Shown here piece after piece: positions 22,160 to 34,044 of a DNA stretch of 64,000 bases. Numbering within the stretch: the stretch's first letter is position 1; the number at the start of each line of letters is the position of its first letter. The notes under the pieces are model-generated. The model worked only from the letters and a program-made list of their open reading frames with translations, made no database searches and had not been told where the DNA came from. Source of the stretch: Sporobolomyces roseus (Eukaryota > Basidiomycota > Microbotryomycetes > Sporidiobolales > Sporidiobolaceae). The DNA lies in contig JADILM010000008.1 of NCBI GenBank assembly GCA_016617785.1, positions 682,001-746,000 on the forward strand, written 5' to 3'. A program made the position numbers and the translations under genes.

Positions 22160-25100
22160 CTAGAGAGTCTCCCATTTTGCGTCCGAGATACCCATCAACC
22201 TCCTCACCAACTCATCCCTCCTCGCTACATGCGTGAAATCGATCGTTTCTCCATGATGAAGCTCTTCGTGAGGTTTATCCCCTTCTCCCAATCCTCCACT
22301 CGCCTTCTCGTCCATCCTCTCCGTCAAAGTCTTGAATCTCAAATCGAGTCCCATTCCTTCGAGATTGACCGAAGCTGCCCATCCGAGAACAGTTCGTCCG
22401 ATCCAAACTCCTCGTTTCTTGATTTCGACGATATCTTCGATGGGTCGTTCGAACGTGGGGTGTTGCATGCCGGCCTTGAGAGGGGCGAACGAGATGACGG
22501 ATTGAGCCAAAGCGGGAGAATGCTTGACGTGGATGTGACCTGAAGTTCCATTCCATTTCGCAGGGAACGCTGCAGAATAATGAGGGATCAGCTTGAGAAA
22601 CGAGATCGTGCACAGTGAAGGACAGCTTACAATGAGGAGTGTGGTCGTCCTTCGCTCTCGACTGGTAGAACACGCGATCGATCTTGTTTCCGACCTGTAA
22701 AGATAGGAAGCAAACTATCAGTTTCAAACAACTCGTTCGAACGAATTCTCAATGACGACTCACCTTTTGACGAGCGGTATCTCCTTCAACTTGTACATCA
22801 GCTCGGAAGGTAGCAGCCTTTTTCGCGACTTTCCTGAACGCCGAAGCGAACTTTTTCTTCCCAGTGTGAATAACCTTGTCTTTCGTCGAATGAGTGCTTT
22901 CGTCGTCGTCATCTCCATCTTTCTTTCCAGCGAGTGCACCAGCTTCGATACTGTGTCCGGTCTCTTCCTCGCTGTCGGAGCTGTCTTCGATTCCATTGGC
23001 TGCGACGGCAGCTTTCATGTGGGAAGCGGTAGGAGGTGGAGGAGGCAGAGGGAAAGGAGTGTAAGCTCGTTCGGCGACGCGAACGATGTGAAGGACGAGT
23101 TGAGCATTCGTAGGTACACCGGAGAAGATGGAGCTGGCAGAGTACGATGCTGTCAGCGATGAATCGGCCGAGCTGAGAGAGATCGTGTACTCACTTGCGC
23201 AAGTCCAACTTCTCTTGCCAGTCCGGAACCTTTTCGACGAAGAGTTTGGCACCACGAATGATGATAGGTTGACCGAAGAAAGCGAAACCGAAAGCGAATG
23301 AAACGATCCTTGCCCACCATTTCACGGGAACGATGGCGAAAATGATAGCGATAGGAACGAAGACGGCACCGGCGAGTTTCTCACGTGCTTGATATTGAGG
23401 GTAAGGTTTAGGAGGGCTCATGGCGCTGTCGAGGGCGCAAGGTTTAGTATAAAGCGCTCAAAGTGAGCGAGGGAAGGGAAGCTTACTTTGCAAACACTTC
23501 CATGAGATCAGCGAGGTTTCCGAGAGCATCTTGAGTTCCCTTTGCCATTTTACCAACTGTAGCATCTCGCTTAGCTTTCGCTTCTTTCGCCTTTGCCTTT
23601 GCCTTCTTCTTGACATCCAACTTGTGTTCCTTCTTCTCCTTGTCGGCAGCAACAGCTAATCCATCCTGATTCGCAACATCGTCGAGTTCAACTTCATCAC
23701 TATCGAGATCGTCATCACTTTCGTCGGATGACGAGACGTGTTGTTTCTTTCCAACTTCAGCATTGCCTTGTTTCCCTCCTCGCTTTCCACCGACAACAAC
23801 TCGTACTCCGAATCGTTGAATCACATTTGTAAACTCCCAAGCTTGCTCTTCGATTTGTTCGGCACGGGAACGGTGCTCGATCGGGTGATTGACTCCGGCT
23901 AACATCGATTCGTCGCCTCGTTTGTTCAAGGGATCGGTTGCCGAAGGAGGAACACCGGGAGGAGGAGGAACGGGAGGGAAGAGGAATTTGCGAGATTTAG
24001 GGTAGACGGTAAGGACGGCCTGTGAAGATCAATCTCTCTGATGAGCTGGGTACTTGCGTAGGAGAGACGGGGAGAGAAACGAACGAAGAGGATCATGAGA
24101 GCCGGAACGACGAGACCGAAAGTAGCGGAAATAAAGTAACCCTACACGAAGAGATAGAGTAAGCATTGCACTTATAGACTAGCGAAAGAAGCGGAGACTT
24201 ACAGCTGCGAAACAAGCAGTCCTTTTCTTCTCCATATCATCCCAACTCATCAAACGCATCACTTCTCTCGCGGCGTAGATCGTGTAGACTCCGAGTGTAG
24301 CGTAGACTCGTTCGAGATTCGACTTGAGTTCGTCCGAGTCGAAGGGAACTGCTGGGAGACTCGAAGGTCGAAGATCGGGTTCTCCTTTGGGAAGTCTAGT
24401 CGGTGGACTGAGTACATGAGCGACTTGCTGTGGAGAGGAAGTAGGGATGAGCGATGTAAAGTGTAAGAAGGGGTCAGAGTGAAGCTTACGACATCGAATC
24501 TTCGAATCATTGCCCATAAACGATCATCCTCGAAACCTGGAACGATCGTTCCTTGGGGTTCTTTGCCCTCTAGTTCTCGTTTGTCTGCCTTCTGTTTTTC
24601 AATTTGCGCGTTGACGAGATGATCGGGTGCATCCTCGAGTGCAGCAGCTTGAGAAACTGGGTGAACGTCGGAACCGAGAGGGAGGACATGATCGGTATCG
24701 GTTGTGGTCGAGGGGTGTTCAGCGATATGGCCTTGAGCGGAAGGGAGGATAGGTTTCGAAGTTGCAGGAGGAGTGATATCTGCTTGAGCGAGGGGAACTC
24801 CATTTCTAGTATCGAGAGGTTCGGAAGAAGTGGGAGGACGAGCGACGGCGGTTTCGAGGGGGACTGCAGTAGGTTCCTTGACGATCGGTGCATCTGCTGC
24901 TACCCGTTGACTAGCTACGGGAGCTGATTCGACTGCTGGACGAGGAGCTTGATCTCCTTGAGGAATTGATTTCGATGCTGGAGTCGGAATCTCCTCCCTT
25001 ACTGCTTGTGCCGATCCATCAGTCTCACTCAGTTGCTCAGTAGCTGGTGCAGGTGCTTTGTCGGCAGGCGAGAGTTCCGCAGCTGATCGAGGAACCGTTG

Positions 25101-25332
25101 AATCTTCAGCATGATCGAGGTAAGCTGAATCTGGTGCAGGAGCGTTGACTAGTTGATCTCCAGGTGCAGTAGTATTGTGAGCTGGTCTTAAGTCTGACGG
25201 AGGAGGAGTTGAAGTCGTGTTGACAGTTGGAAATGTCGAAGAAGTTGAAGAAGTTTCAGTCGAAGTTGATCCTGGTGAAGAGAGTTGCGAGAAGTCGATT
25301 GGCGGTGCCACGTAAGGAGTACCTTCTGACAT
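22160..25332 (-). CDS. DUF3292 family membrane protein
   Basis: Multi-exon gene starting at 25332. The first ~280 residues are low-complexity, Pro/Ala/Thr/Glu-rich and probably disordered. Then comes the DUF3292 core: DLRPSSLPAVPFDSDELKSN, LERVYATLGVYTIYAAREVM, and a hydrophobic pair GYFISATFGLVVPALMILF with FLFPPVPPPPGVPPSATDP. A Lys-rich loop precedes two more membrane segments (GAVFVPIAIIFAIVPVKWWA and IVSFAFGFAFFGQPI). The C-terminal domain includes WNGTSGHIHVKHSPALAQSV and ends DAKWETL. The family is fungal-specific and of unknown function. The C-terminal region's Trp/His-rich start resembles lipid-handling or GRAM-like folds only loosely; I do not assign a role. Confidence 0.8.
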
Positions 25333-26236
25333 CCTTCCAAGTCAAGGAGTGAAGGGTAGAAGACAAAGGAGTCGGCCTGCTGACTTTCAACTTCTTGATT
25401 GTTCCCAACGTCACTTGGAAGCGGGCAGCGAATCTTCGCAATTTGACTCAAATTGCGTTTGAGCTGTCAAGTGCGTCGCAGGGGAGAGGAGTAGAGAAGA
25501 AGAGAGCGTCGAAGCTGAGAGAAGAGATCGACGAAACGAAGGAACAGTCGACGAAAAATTGATATGATCGAAGAATTCGTTTGACGCTCGTGTCGTCGAC
25601 TTGTGGACCTGATCATCCTGCCTCGTGGGAAGTCTCAAAGCTACAAGCCCCCGTCGTTGAGGCTGAAGTCGGGAGCTACTCTCAAGAGCGAGGTATGCAA
25701 CCAAACAAGATTTCGCAAGTTTGACAATTTCGACGTTGTTACGAGCATTCCCATTCCAACTTGCACTCGCACCTTGTCAGGAATATTCAGAGGTACGTTC
25801 AAGCTCTGCCGGAGTAGCCCATATGTCCATCAAAGTGAGGAGAACGGCTACAGAATGAATCGCATTCGAGTGCGAAACTCTCAAAGTCGTCTCCCAGCTC
25901 GCTGTCTAGAGGACGGCCTCTCCCTCGTCCCATCGATTCAAAGTGCTCATGGTATAGCGCTGATATCAATGAGCTGGACAGGGGAGCCTTGCTGCCTCTC
26001 CTCCTCTCCCTCTTTCTCCTCGAACCGCGGACCTTCGCAGACGAATTTTCCACTTCCTTTCCCGCCTATCCTCTGTCAGCTCTAAGCTCACAGTTTGGAG
26101 CTCGACTTATCTGTTTAGGTCGTGTACTGTACTTCGACTGTGCGAAACTTTCAACTTGCGATTTTTTGGTTCGGAAGTGGGAGCGCGCTCTTGACCTCTC
26201 TCTCTCTCTCTCCCCCCAGGTCTACACGCCAGCAAG
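25333..26236. promoter_or_regulatory. Divergent upstream region of DUF3292 gene and POLA2
   Basis: About 900 bp with no supported gene. A CT dinucleotide run (about 26199-26215) sits just upstream of the proposed POLA2 start. I see no MCB (ACGCGT) element in this stretch; one occurs downstream, inside the proposed first intron of POLA2 at 26321-26326. Confidence 0.4.
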
Positions 26237-28774
26237 ATGCACAGATCGAATGGATTCTCAGTAGACAACCTGTACGTACTCCCTCCCCAGCTCCCCTCCC
26301 CCCTTCTCTTTCATATCTCTACGCGTCTTGCGATCCTTCCTCCACCTCGCTACACCGCAAGGTAGACCTTGAAACTCGCTGGAGTAGCTCACTGACTACA
26401 TCTACGCGCTGTAACAGGTTCAACTTGGGTGCAGACTCGACTCCGAAGCGTGCAAGACCCAACGGATCTTCTGCCTCATCAAACCGACCCTCTCACCTCT
26501 CCTCGTCTCCTTTACACGCTCAGCATACGCCAAATGGAAGACCGACTGCAGGTCCTAGTCGCTTGAACGGTGCGAGTCCTACGAGGTGAGTCTCGACCCT
26601 TTGCTCCCAATCTCCCTCTGTTCTCATCTCATCCTCCCTTCTGTGCAGCTCACTCGCATCACCAGGCACTCCAGCTACTCCAGCAGCTCCAGCCGTTCCA
26701 TTCTCGAAAAGGGAAGGGAAACTCACACTTCAAGAATCCCTCAATGAAAAGCTACCCCTCCCTACCTCTGCCCAACTATCAGGAACTAGACCGAGAGTCG
26801 CACTCAGTAGTACGAAGAATCCGGCAGATTACGATTATAGGATTGCGTATGAAAGGGCGATGGAACGAAGTGAAGGTGAGCCTATCCTCGATCTTTGTTT
26901 TGGATCAGAGCGTAAAAGGCTGACTCTGCTTTGAATGTCTGATACAGTACTCGATACGATGATCGATGAAGCGGCGCAGATCTTCAGAGAGTACTATGGA
27001 TATGATGAATTCGCAGATCCAGGAGTTCAGTCTCAGGTAACTTTCCATTCTCCTTCTCTCCCCTTCCCTCTTATTGATCCAGATTTCGCCACACAGGACG
27101 AAGTGCTCGTCGTTGGTCGATTATGTGCCGAATCCGATAATGCAAAGATGAGCGAAACGTCGACTTGGCTGGAATCGTCAAGATCTCTCGGGAGTGGACA
27201 TCGAGTACAGTTGAGGTTTGAGCCTACTTGCGTTGTGAAAGGAGGAGGACACGGTGGAGGTGGAATGGGATTGTTTCCCGGGTGTATGGTCGCATTGAGA
27301 GGGATCAACGGAGGTGGAAAGGTTTTCGCAGTGAACGAATTGATCATGGTTCGTCCAATCCTCTCAATCAACTCGATCGAAATGCTGAGTTGTTCAGTTC
27401 CGTGTTCATAGATGCCGCCTATCGACCCTCACTACACTGCACCTTCAGAACTTCTCGCTCATCAATACGGAAACGGACCTAAACAACTCAACGGTAGTCC
27501 CATGTCGGTGATTGTCAGCGCTGGTCCTTACACAGTCGACTCTGATCTCGACTACGAACCATTAGACGAGTTCCTCGGTTTAGTCAAGGAGGAGAAACCT
27601 GATGTTTTGATCATGGTGAGTTTTGTAGTTTCGTGTCGTGATCTCCGTTGCGAGAAAGCTAATTCGTTCTCCTCATTCTAGCTTGGACCTTTCATCGACG
27701 CAGCGCATCCTCTCATCGCAGCAGGAGATGTCGACGAATTCCCTACCGAACTCTTCCGATCTCGAATCTCGACCAAACTCGTTTCAGTTATCGGCGCTTC
27801 ACCACGAACACAGATCCTGCTCATTCCTCATGGTCGAGACTTAACAAATGCTCACGCCGCATACCCTCAAGCTCCATTTAGGAAAGACGAGCTGGGGTTG
27901 CCAAAGGTGAGTGAAGATTCGGGATCAGCAGTGCGTCGTCTTTCGATGCTGACCCTGAGAGCCTCCATCACAGGCTGTCCGGCTATTACCTAATCCGACT
28001 TCGTTCTCCATCAATGAAGTAGCGTTTGGAATTTCATCGGTCGACGTTCTCTGGTCCCTCAAGATGCAAGAGTTCTACAAGCGCTGTCCAGATGGTGATC
28101 CTGTCCCGGAGAATCACACTCCAGACCTTCTAGCGAAAGATATCAATACGAGGGCGTGCAGACATCTTTTGAGGCAAAGAAGGTGAGCATCATCTTTCTT
28201 CTACCGATTACTTCCCTTCGTTCCTCTTCCCTCATCCTCTTTCTTTCGATCTCCTCACTGACTCGCCTACTCCTTTGATGTGATCTCGTTAGCTTCTATC
28301 CGATCTTCCCTTCTCCTCCAGGAACGAAACGTCTAGATCCTCTCAATCTCGATATGACCCATTTCGATCTCGTCAAAATGCAGACTGGTCCCGATATCAT
28401 CATTGCTCCTAGTGTACAAAAAGCGTTCACGAGGGTGAGTCTTCGTTTTCCATCCTCACCTCGAGTGCGAATTCAGAAGATGCTCTTCTCAATTCTACTT
28501 CTCTTTCGCTTCTCACCTTTTTGCAAGACTTGCTGACTCCCCTCCATTTCCATCTCTATAGATCGTCGACTCCGTCACCATCATCAACCCTTCCTATCTG
28601 ACGAAAGAGAATTCTCAAGCAGGAACTTTCGCAAGATTGACGATTCACCCTCTCGACAAGGACAATCTGGAGGAACTCGCCTCGAATGGAATGGTGGATT
28701 CGGGAGGCGAAGCGGATGAACCCGTTGAACATAGGCTGTGGGAGAGATGTAGGGTTGATATCATCAAGGTGTGA
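26237..28774 (+). CDS. POLA2: DNA polymerase alpha subunit B (primosome)
   Basis: B subunit of the polymerase alpha-primase complex, needed for replication initiation in the nucleus. About nine exons. The proposed start at 26237 joins (MHRSNGFSVDNL) to an exon at 26419 (FNLGADSTPKRARPNG); this 5' end is the least certain part, and an extra upstream domain could be missing. The core carries the OB-fold region (DEVLVVGRLCAESDNAKMSE, GLFPGCMVALRGINGGGK) and the inactive calcineurin-like phosphoesterase domain (MSVIVSAGPYTVDSDLDYEP, PDVLIMLGPFID, TQILLIPHGRD, RHLLRQRSFYPIFP), ending RCRVDIIKV. Its last ~30 codons are duplicated in inverted orientation at 5211-5310. Confidence 0.92.
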
Positions 28775-29196
28775 AAAAGATCAACCTCATTCTTCGCTTG
28801 TCTTCTCCCTCTCTCGTCGTTGTTTACGAGCCACCGAATCGCTATCTCTATCTAGTCACGACGGTATACCTTCCGTCACCTTTCCTTGGATTTGAGTCAC
28901 TCCAGGGGTTCCAGCTGAGGAAAGGAGGAGCCTGCATTGACGAAGAGGAGAAGATTTCCCTTCTTCCTCTCTCTCTCCTTCTTCTTCCCTTGTCATCAAA
29001 TGCTCACAGCTTGACTCACTAGCCGATTAGTACGATCTAGCGATCCGTCAATCGACTACTCCCTTCGCCCTCACCCTCTCTCCTCCTCCCCCTTTAGCCG
29101 AGTTCGAAACAGGAGATTCCCTCCTCGTCACAAGGTCAAGTGACTCCTTGTCGATCTTGGGCAATCTCCTCGACTCCTCAATCTACACTCACAGGA

Positions 29197-30515
29197 ATGA
29201 CACGAGTAATCAAAGTCGAAGTGGGATGTGGAGAAGAAAGGAGGATGGAAAAGATGAGAGTCGGTTCAGTTTCTTACGAGGTGAGTTTCACGCGTCGACT
29301 CAGTTTCTAGATAACGGCTGAAGACGTCCTGCATCTCACAGCTTGTACTGCGAGACGTTGAGGAAAGGTACAACATGCCTCGAGGATCTTGTCGACTCTT
29401 CTGTGTCGACCGAGATGGAGAAGAAATCGCTATCGGTTCGACTTCGTGGGATGAATTGGGCCTCGGCGAAGATGTGCGAGCAAGGTTCCATCTGTGGCCA
29501 GTATCGTATAATCGCTCGTCTCCCTCGCCAGAGAGGTTCTTCGACTTTGATCGTTAGTCTCTTCCTCCCTCTTCCGTACTGATCCCTGGTTCCTGCTGAC
29601 TCGTACTGATCTCCCCTTCTACTTCTCGTCTCAGTCTCGGATTCCCACTCGTGCTCGCCCACCTCGTCAAAGTCATGTCACGTCAGCTCTCCTCGTGCCG
29701 GTTTCAGCTCACTCTCTCGACTCCTCCCAAGTAACGGTTACCCTTCCTCGATTAAGAACACTCAAGGACCGACTTACGACGACGATCTCCAATCTCCCAC
29801 GGTTGTCAGCTTCGATATGACTGGTCTCGAAGATCAAGCGAAAGAAGACGTCGAAATGGATTCGCACGATGAGCAAACCGACCATTTCGATTACCGTCTC
29901 CTCTACGCCGATTCATTCCAACCCACTCTCTCTTACTTTGGCAACACTGGCCACCTCGAGCAGAACCAACTCCCCACTCCAGCTTCTTCCCCTCCCCCTC
30001 AGGAACGCTCCTTCGATCGCTCTCGTTCTACCTCTCGTTGTTCCTCCTACTCTCGCCGCACCTCATCAGCAGCTGCACGCTCTCCCACCACCGTGATCCC
30101 GCTGCGATCTCGATCCTCATCGTCACAAACTGCCTCCGTCTCGAATCAAGCGAAGAACGAAGACAGTCTGAACAAAATCTCGACAACAGCACAAGTTGCT
30201 ACTCCAGGTGAGTCACCCGTTACTATCAGTCCTCGCTCGGAAGGCTGATCGCTTGCGAGCCTCTCAGTCTCGAATCGTCAAGATCAGTCAGCAAGTCCTC
30301 GTCGTCCCGCTTCTCCAGCTGGCAACCTTTCTCCTCGCACTGCTCCCTCAACTCGCCGCATCGCTTCACCACGTCCTTCACTTGAGATAACTCCTATCTC
30401 CCCTTCCCTCTTCCGATCAACTTTCAATCCGAAGCAAACTCGTCGTCAGTTCTCGCAAAATGAACACATCGCATCCTCGAAACATTGCGCTCGTTCGCCT
30501 GAACGATGGTGCTGA
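29197..30515 (+). CDS. PB1-like domain protein of unknown function
   Basis: Four exons (29197-29280, 29342-29552, 29635-30207, 30268-30515) in one frame, 371 aa. Residues 1-75 form a compact domain: RVIKVEVG, a basic EERRMEKMRVGSVSYE, LVLRDVEERYNMPRGSCRLF, then VDRDGEEIAIGSTSWDEL. The layout (basic strand, helix, then acidic D-x-D/E-G loop) resembles a PB1 or other ubiquitin-like fold, but I do not recognise the family. The rest is Ser/Pro/Arg-rich and probably disordered, with an acidic island (EDQAKEDVEMDSHDEQ) and the terminal HCARSPERWC, both kept in the left-arm copy. An ORF-friendly upstream exon cannot be excluded, since the 5' flank is also conserved between arms. It sits between POLA2 and the F-box pair in both arms. 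Confidence 0.7.
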
Positions 30516-30933
30516 CTTGTTTTCATTACTTTCGGGTCCCTCCTGTATCTTTCCGTCACCCGTACTGCTCGTTTTTCCCTCTTTATCGTTGTATTCAGCT
30601 AAAATATCGACCTCCTTCCTCCTTATCTCTGTGTCTCAAGCACTTTAGCTCGATCTCTCTCTCTATCTTCATCCTTGATAGATTTCAGCACATAGTACTC
30701 GTTCGAACGTTTTCGTAGATTTACATCGAGAAATCCCTTCACGAAATCACAGAAAGTCCTTGCAAAGTTGTTCGTGTTTCAGCTCGCTGTCTCTCACTGC
30801 GGTTCCGTAAAATCTCAACCGCAACAGACAGTGCTCAGAGAGTCCTTACACAACCTACAGACATCTAAAACCGTCCGTGTGCAATTTGGTTTCGTCGCGA
30901 ACTCCCTCAACACCCTCACAACCCATGTCTCTC
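30516..30933. other. Convergent intergenic region
   Basis: 418 bp between the 3' ends of the PB1-like gene and F-box B'. No coding or RNA signal seen; it corresponds to 3074-3513 in the left arm. Confidence 0.45.
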
Positions 30934-32128
30934 TCACCTAGCTGACATCATCCGCCTCGAGAAATGATTCGACATCAACGAATCGACGGCGTTTTCATTG
31001 GCTGCTGCCTCGAAAACCAAATCGATTCGACGACTCCTGCAAACTTGGCCAAGCTCGGCGCAGGCGTCGTCGAGCTTCGAAGCGTCGTCCGAAATGAACG
31101 TCTTGAGTCCAGGAAGGTACAACGAAGTAAGTAGAGGTAATCGAGCGGGATTGCGAAGATGAGAGGCGAGGCGCGAGAGGAGTTCTGGAGAAGCGTCGGG
31201 ACGAGGAGGACGATTAGAGGTAGGGTAGAGTCGAAGATGGTGAATGGGTACCTCCGGCGGTACGCGCGCTCTCATAGCGTACTCGAAAAGAGTCTTGGGG
31301 GCGAGTTTGGAAAGTAAGGAGGGCGAACAGGTGAGAAAGGGATTCAGAAGAAGTGAGACGAGGTCGAGCTGAGCAGCCAGAGGCTCGAGTAGCTTTCGGA
31401 ACACTTCGTTTGATAGTTCCTCCTCCTGGTCGATGATGAGGAGCGCGCGGAGATGGGGAACGGTCGAAGGATTGAAGAGTTGTTGGATAGGTCGATCTGA
31501 CGTGATATCGACTAGCTGTATCGATTCCAGTTGTGGGAGGCAGAAGGATTCCGTCGCGACGAGATCAACCGATACGAGGCGAAGCTCAGTCAAGTCTGAA
31601 CAACCGCGAAGACGTTAGTGAGTGCGAGGACACGTGTTCAAGTCGTATGCACTTACTGTGAAGGCAAGACAGCACCGGTAGCGCAAGCTCGTCATAAGAC
31701 AAATCAACCACGAGTACCCGGAGACTGGCGAAAGGCGCGAGGTTGATCTCTGTGAACGAGTTTTTCGAGATGTCTATGAGAACGAGTTCTTTGGTTTCGC
31801 ACTTTATTCGTCCTTCGCATTGGACCAAAATCCATTGTCCAAGAGCCTTGGACCGACGAAGTTCGACGACTCTGAGGAGGATTGGCTTTGCGATCTGATG
31901 GAAGTGGCGAGAGACGAGGCAGAGAGAGCGAAGTAATCTTTGGCGTCGTTGATAGGTGTCTGAGCGGAAGTGAAGGGGGACGATCGATTCGATGATTTGT
32001 TGAACGATCTCGTTCGGAAGATGGGAAAAGGGTCGAAAGGGAGCGGAGGAAGAAGAAGAAGGAGAGGGAGAAGAAGGAGAGGGAGAAGGAGAAGATGGAG
32101 ATTCGAGTCGAAGACAAAGGGAAGCCAT
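30934..32128 (-). CDS. F-box protein B' (type 1)
   Basis: Two coding exons split by an intron near 31600-31660 (after LPVLSCLHS, resuming DLTELRLVSVDL). The leader is extremely Ser/Pro-rich (SPSSPSPSPSSPSPSSSSS), from an AGAAGGAGAGGG-like purine repeat on the plus strand. The F-box-like segment PFRPFSHLPNEIVQQIIES follows, then LCLVSRHFHQIAKP. The remainder is leucine-rich, ending HFSRRMMSAR. The family's DWTLDSG motif is degraded to AVDSLMS. Unlike its left-arm relative B it has no frameshift. Function inferred only as a putative SCF substrate adaptor. Divergent from A' with 344 bp between starts. Confidence 0.75.
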
Positions 32129-32472
32129 GTCGAGTGGATCTGTTGTGGGAGGGAAAGCTTGATCAGTACTATACTCACTATCTACGTATTCATGCAGCAC
32201 GATTGGAGACGTGTGAGAGGAGTTGCAGCCGTTCCGAGATGAAAGAGTGGGAGAGAATGAGAAAGAGCGAGGACTCACTCTAGAGTACTCTATACACGCC
32301 TACTAGATATCTTGATCCTATTCGAGTGTATCTGATTGAGTTTGGCGATTCGTGTGAGTTGTAAGAGTCAGAGTCGAGTTCACTTTTCTCTCTCTTTCTT
32401 ACCTTTCACTTCTCTCGACTCGAACAGCTCAGATCCAGCTCGAATACACACAAGAGTGTCTGATACTCTATC
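32129..32472. promoter_or_regulatory. Shared divergent promoter, F-box pair B'/A'
   Basis: 344 bp, equal in length to the A/B interval. On the B' (minus) side a 5'-UTR intron is likely: donor GTGAGT starting at 32278, acceptor ending at 32140 (cacaacag). The half nearest A' is identical to the left arm; the half nearest B' is diverged. Confidence 0.6.
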
Positions 32473-34044
32473 ATGAGTGATCGCAAGGTAAGTCGCACTC
32501 CTCCTTTCGCTTTCCCTAGCTCTACTCACGATTCTCTTTTCTCCCTGCTCAGAATCGCCTTGCTTCCCTCCCTGCTGAACTCATTCACGAAATGTTTGAT
32601 CACGTACACGACTCTACACAGACTCTCACCGCCCCTTTATCCAAATTCCTCCTTCCCTTCCAACAGCGCGCCCTTTTTCACACTCTTCTCGTCTCTTCCT
32701 ATGAAACCCTCGCCAAACTCTGCTCGATCGCACAGTCCCGACCACAACTCTTGCTGTCGACCAAGATCCTCGATATACACATCAAACTCGAGGATGATTC
32801 GATCATTGACGCTCGAGAAGCGAAAGATCGAAATTCTCCAACTGTCGATGCTGTCAAGATCTTTTATCGTCGACTAGAGAACGTGACTACAGTGCAAATC
32901 TTCGGTACATCTCGACTCGCCCTGCTCCTCTGCAACCCCGATGTCGCTACCTCTTCTTTCTCGAAAATGTCCTATCTCCACCTCGCCTCTTCGTTCGAAC
33001 CAATCGATGATCCTTTCTGCCCCGCACTCTATTTCTATTTCCACCGCTATACCGCACTCAACCGCCTTGAAGTACTGGTCCTGAGGTCTCATGAAAGCAT
33101 TCAGCCCACCGCTCTTCTCCCTCCTCCCCCTCACTTCTTAGGTTCGATCATCGACTTCTCGCTCGATGGACCCATCAGCACCAGCACCGATTCTGTACGA
33201 TGTCTTATCCTCGCCTTTGGACCCTTGCGCGCCCAATCACTCGCCGACACTGCCCCGACATCCCGTCTCTCCGAAATTCTCTCTGGACTCGATGCTCCCC
33301 AGCACCTTCGAATCCTTGCACTCGACCATCCGAGCGAAGCAGATTCTTCTCCCTCCCTCGACTTGTCGGACAACTTCAGATCCTTCTCGACATTAAAAAC
33401 CCTCATCCTCGGCGGCTCCTGCACAAGCACAACATCTTTGTTTTACGCTTCGCTCGACTACCTGCCCATCGATAGTTTGGCTTTTGCAGATGGAGCTGAG
33501 GTGTCTCTTTCCGAATTGAATGGTGTGATCAGTGGTCGAGCGAAACACAAGAACCTGTCGATGATTCACTTTGATCACGTTCAAGGGAAGATCGGGACGA
33601 GAATGGACGATGAAACGGGACCGTATTGGGATGAGGATGAGGATAAATGGAGTGTTTATCCCGACTGGCTTATACCTGAATGGACAGAGGACTTCAACGA
33701 GGCGGGACTGATCGAATTCATCGAGCTTGCCGAGAAGGAAGGAGTCGAGGTGATTGGTTTAGCGGTAGAAGCGATTGGAGTCAGTGAAGAGTACGAGAAG
33801 GAGCTGGCAAAGCTCGAGGTATACAGGAGAGGTTCGGATGAGAACGAATAGGGGAGAATACAGAGGAAAGAAGTAATCGCTTGAATATCTGCAATAATCC
33901 ACTCGAAATGTATGATGGCTGTCCTTCTGTGCATTAGAGACGAGAACGACGGGGCTTGGAGTACGAGAGAACCTCTGGTGCGGAAGGGAGATGCAAACTG
34001 ACAATTCCTCCGATGGATTCGAGCCATCGAGGAAAGAGTGCCTC
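32277..34044. repeat. Inverted repeat, near-identical part, right arm
   Basis: Partner of 1-1768. It covers F-box A', about 190 bp of 3' flank and about 196 bp of upstream sequence. The left partner is cut by the window edge, so similarity may continue past 34044. Confidence 0.95.
32473..33851 (+). CDS. F-box/LRR-like protein A' (type 2, right copy)
   Basis: Exons 32473-32487 (MSDRK) and 32553-33851, 437 aa, identical in protein to A. The F-box-like start is NRLASLPAELIHEMFD; the C-terminal region is acidic (PYWDEDEDKWSVYPDW). Three synonymous transitions (33383, 33392, 33395) separate the two genes. Identical protein despite inverted arms 31 kb apart suggests recent copying or conversion rather than independent maintenance. 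Confidence 0.85.

Larger units (their letters stand above)
28676..32276. repeat. Inverted repeat, diverged part, right arm
   Basis: Partner of 1769-5310. It begins within the last exon of intact POLA2 (around residues ASNGMVDSGG) and runs through the PB1-like gene and F-box B'. Because POLA2 is complete here and only a tail in the other arm, this arm is the source. Confidence 0.88.

Noticed and set aside
24570..24893. 107-codon frames on both strands in the DUF3292 N-terminal region
   Set aside because: Shadows of the low-complexity first exon; no family features.
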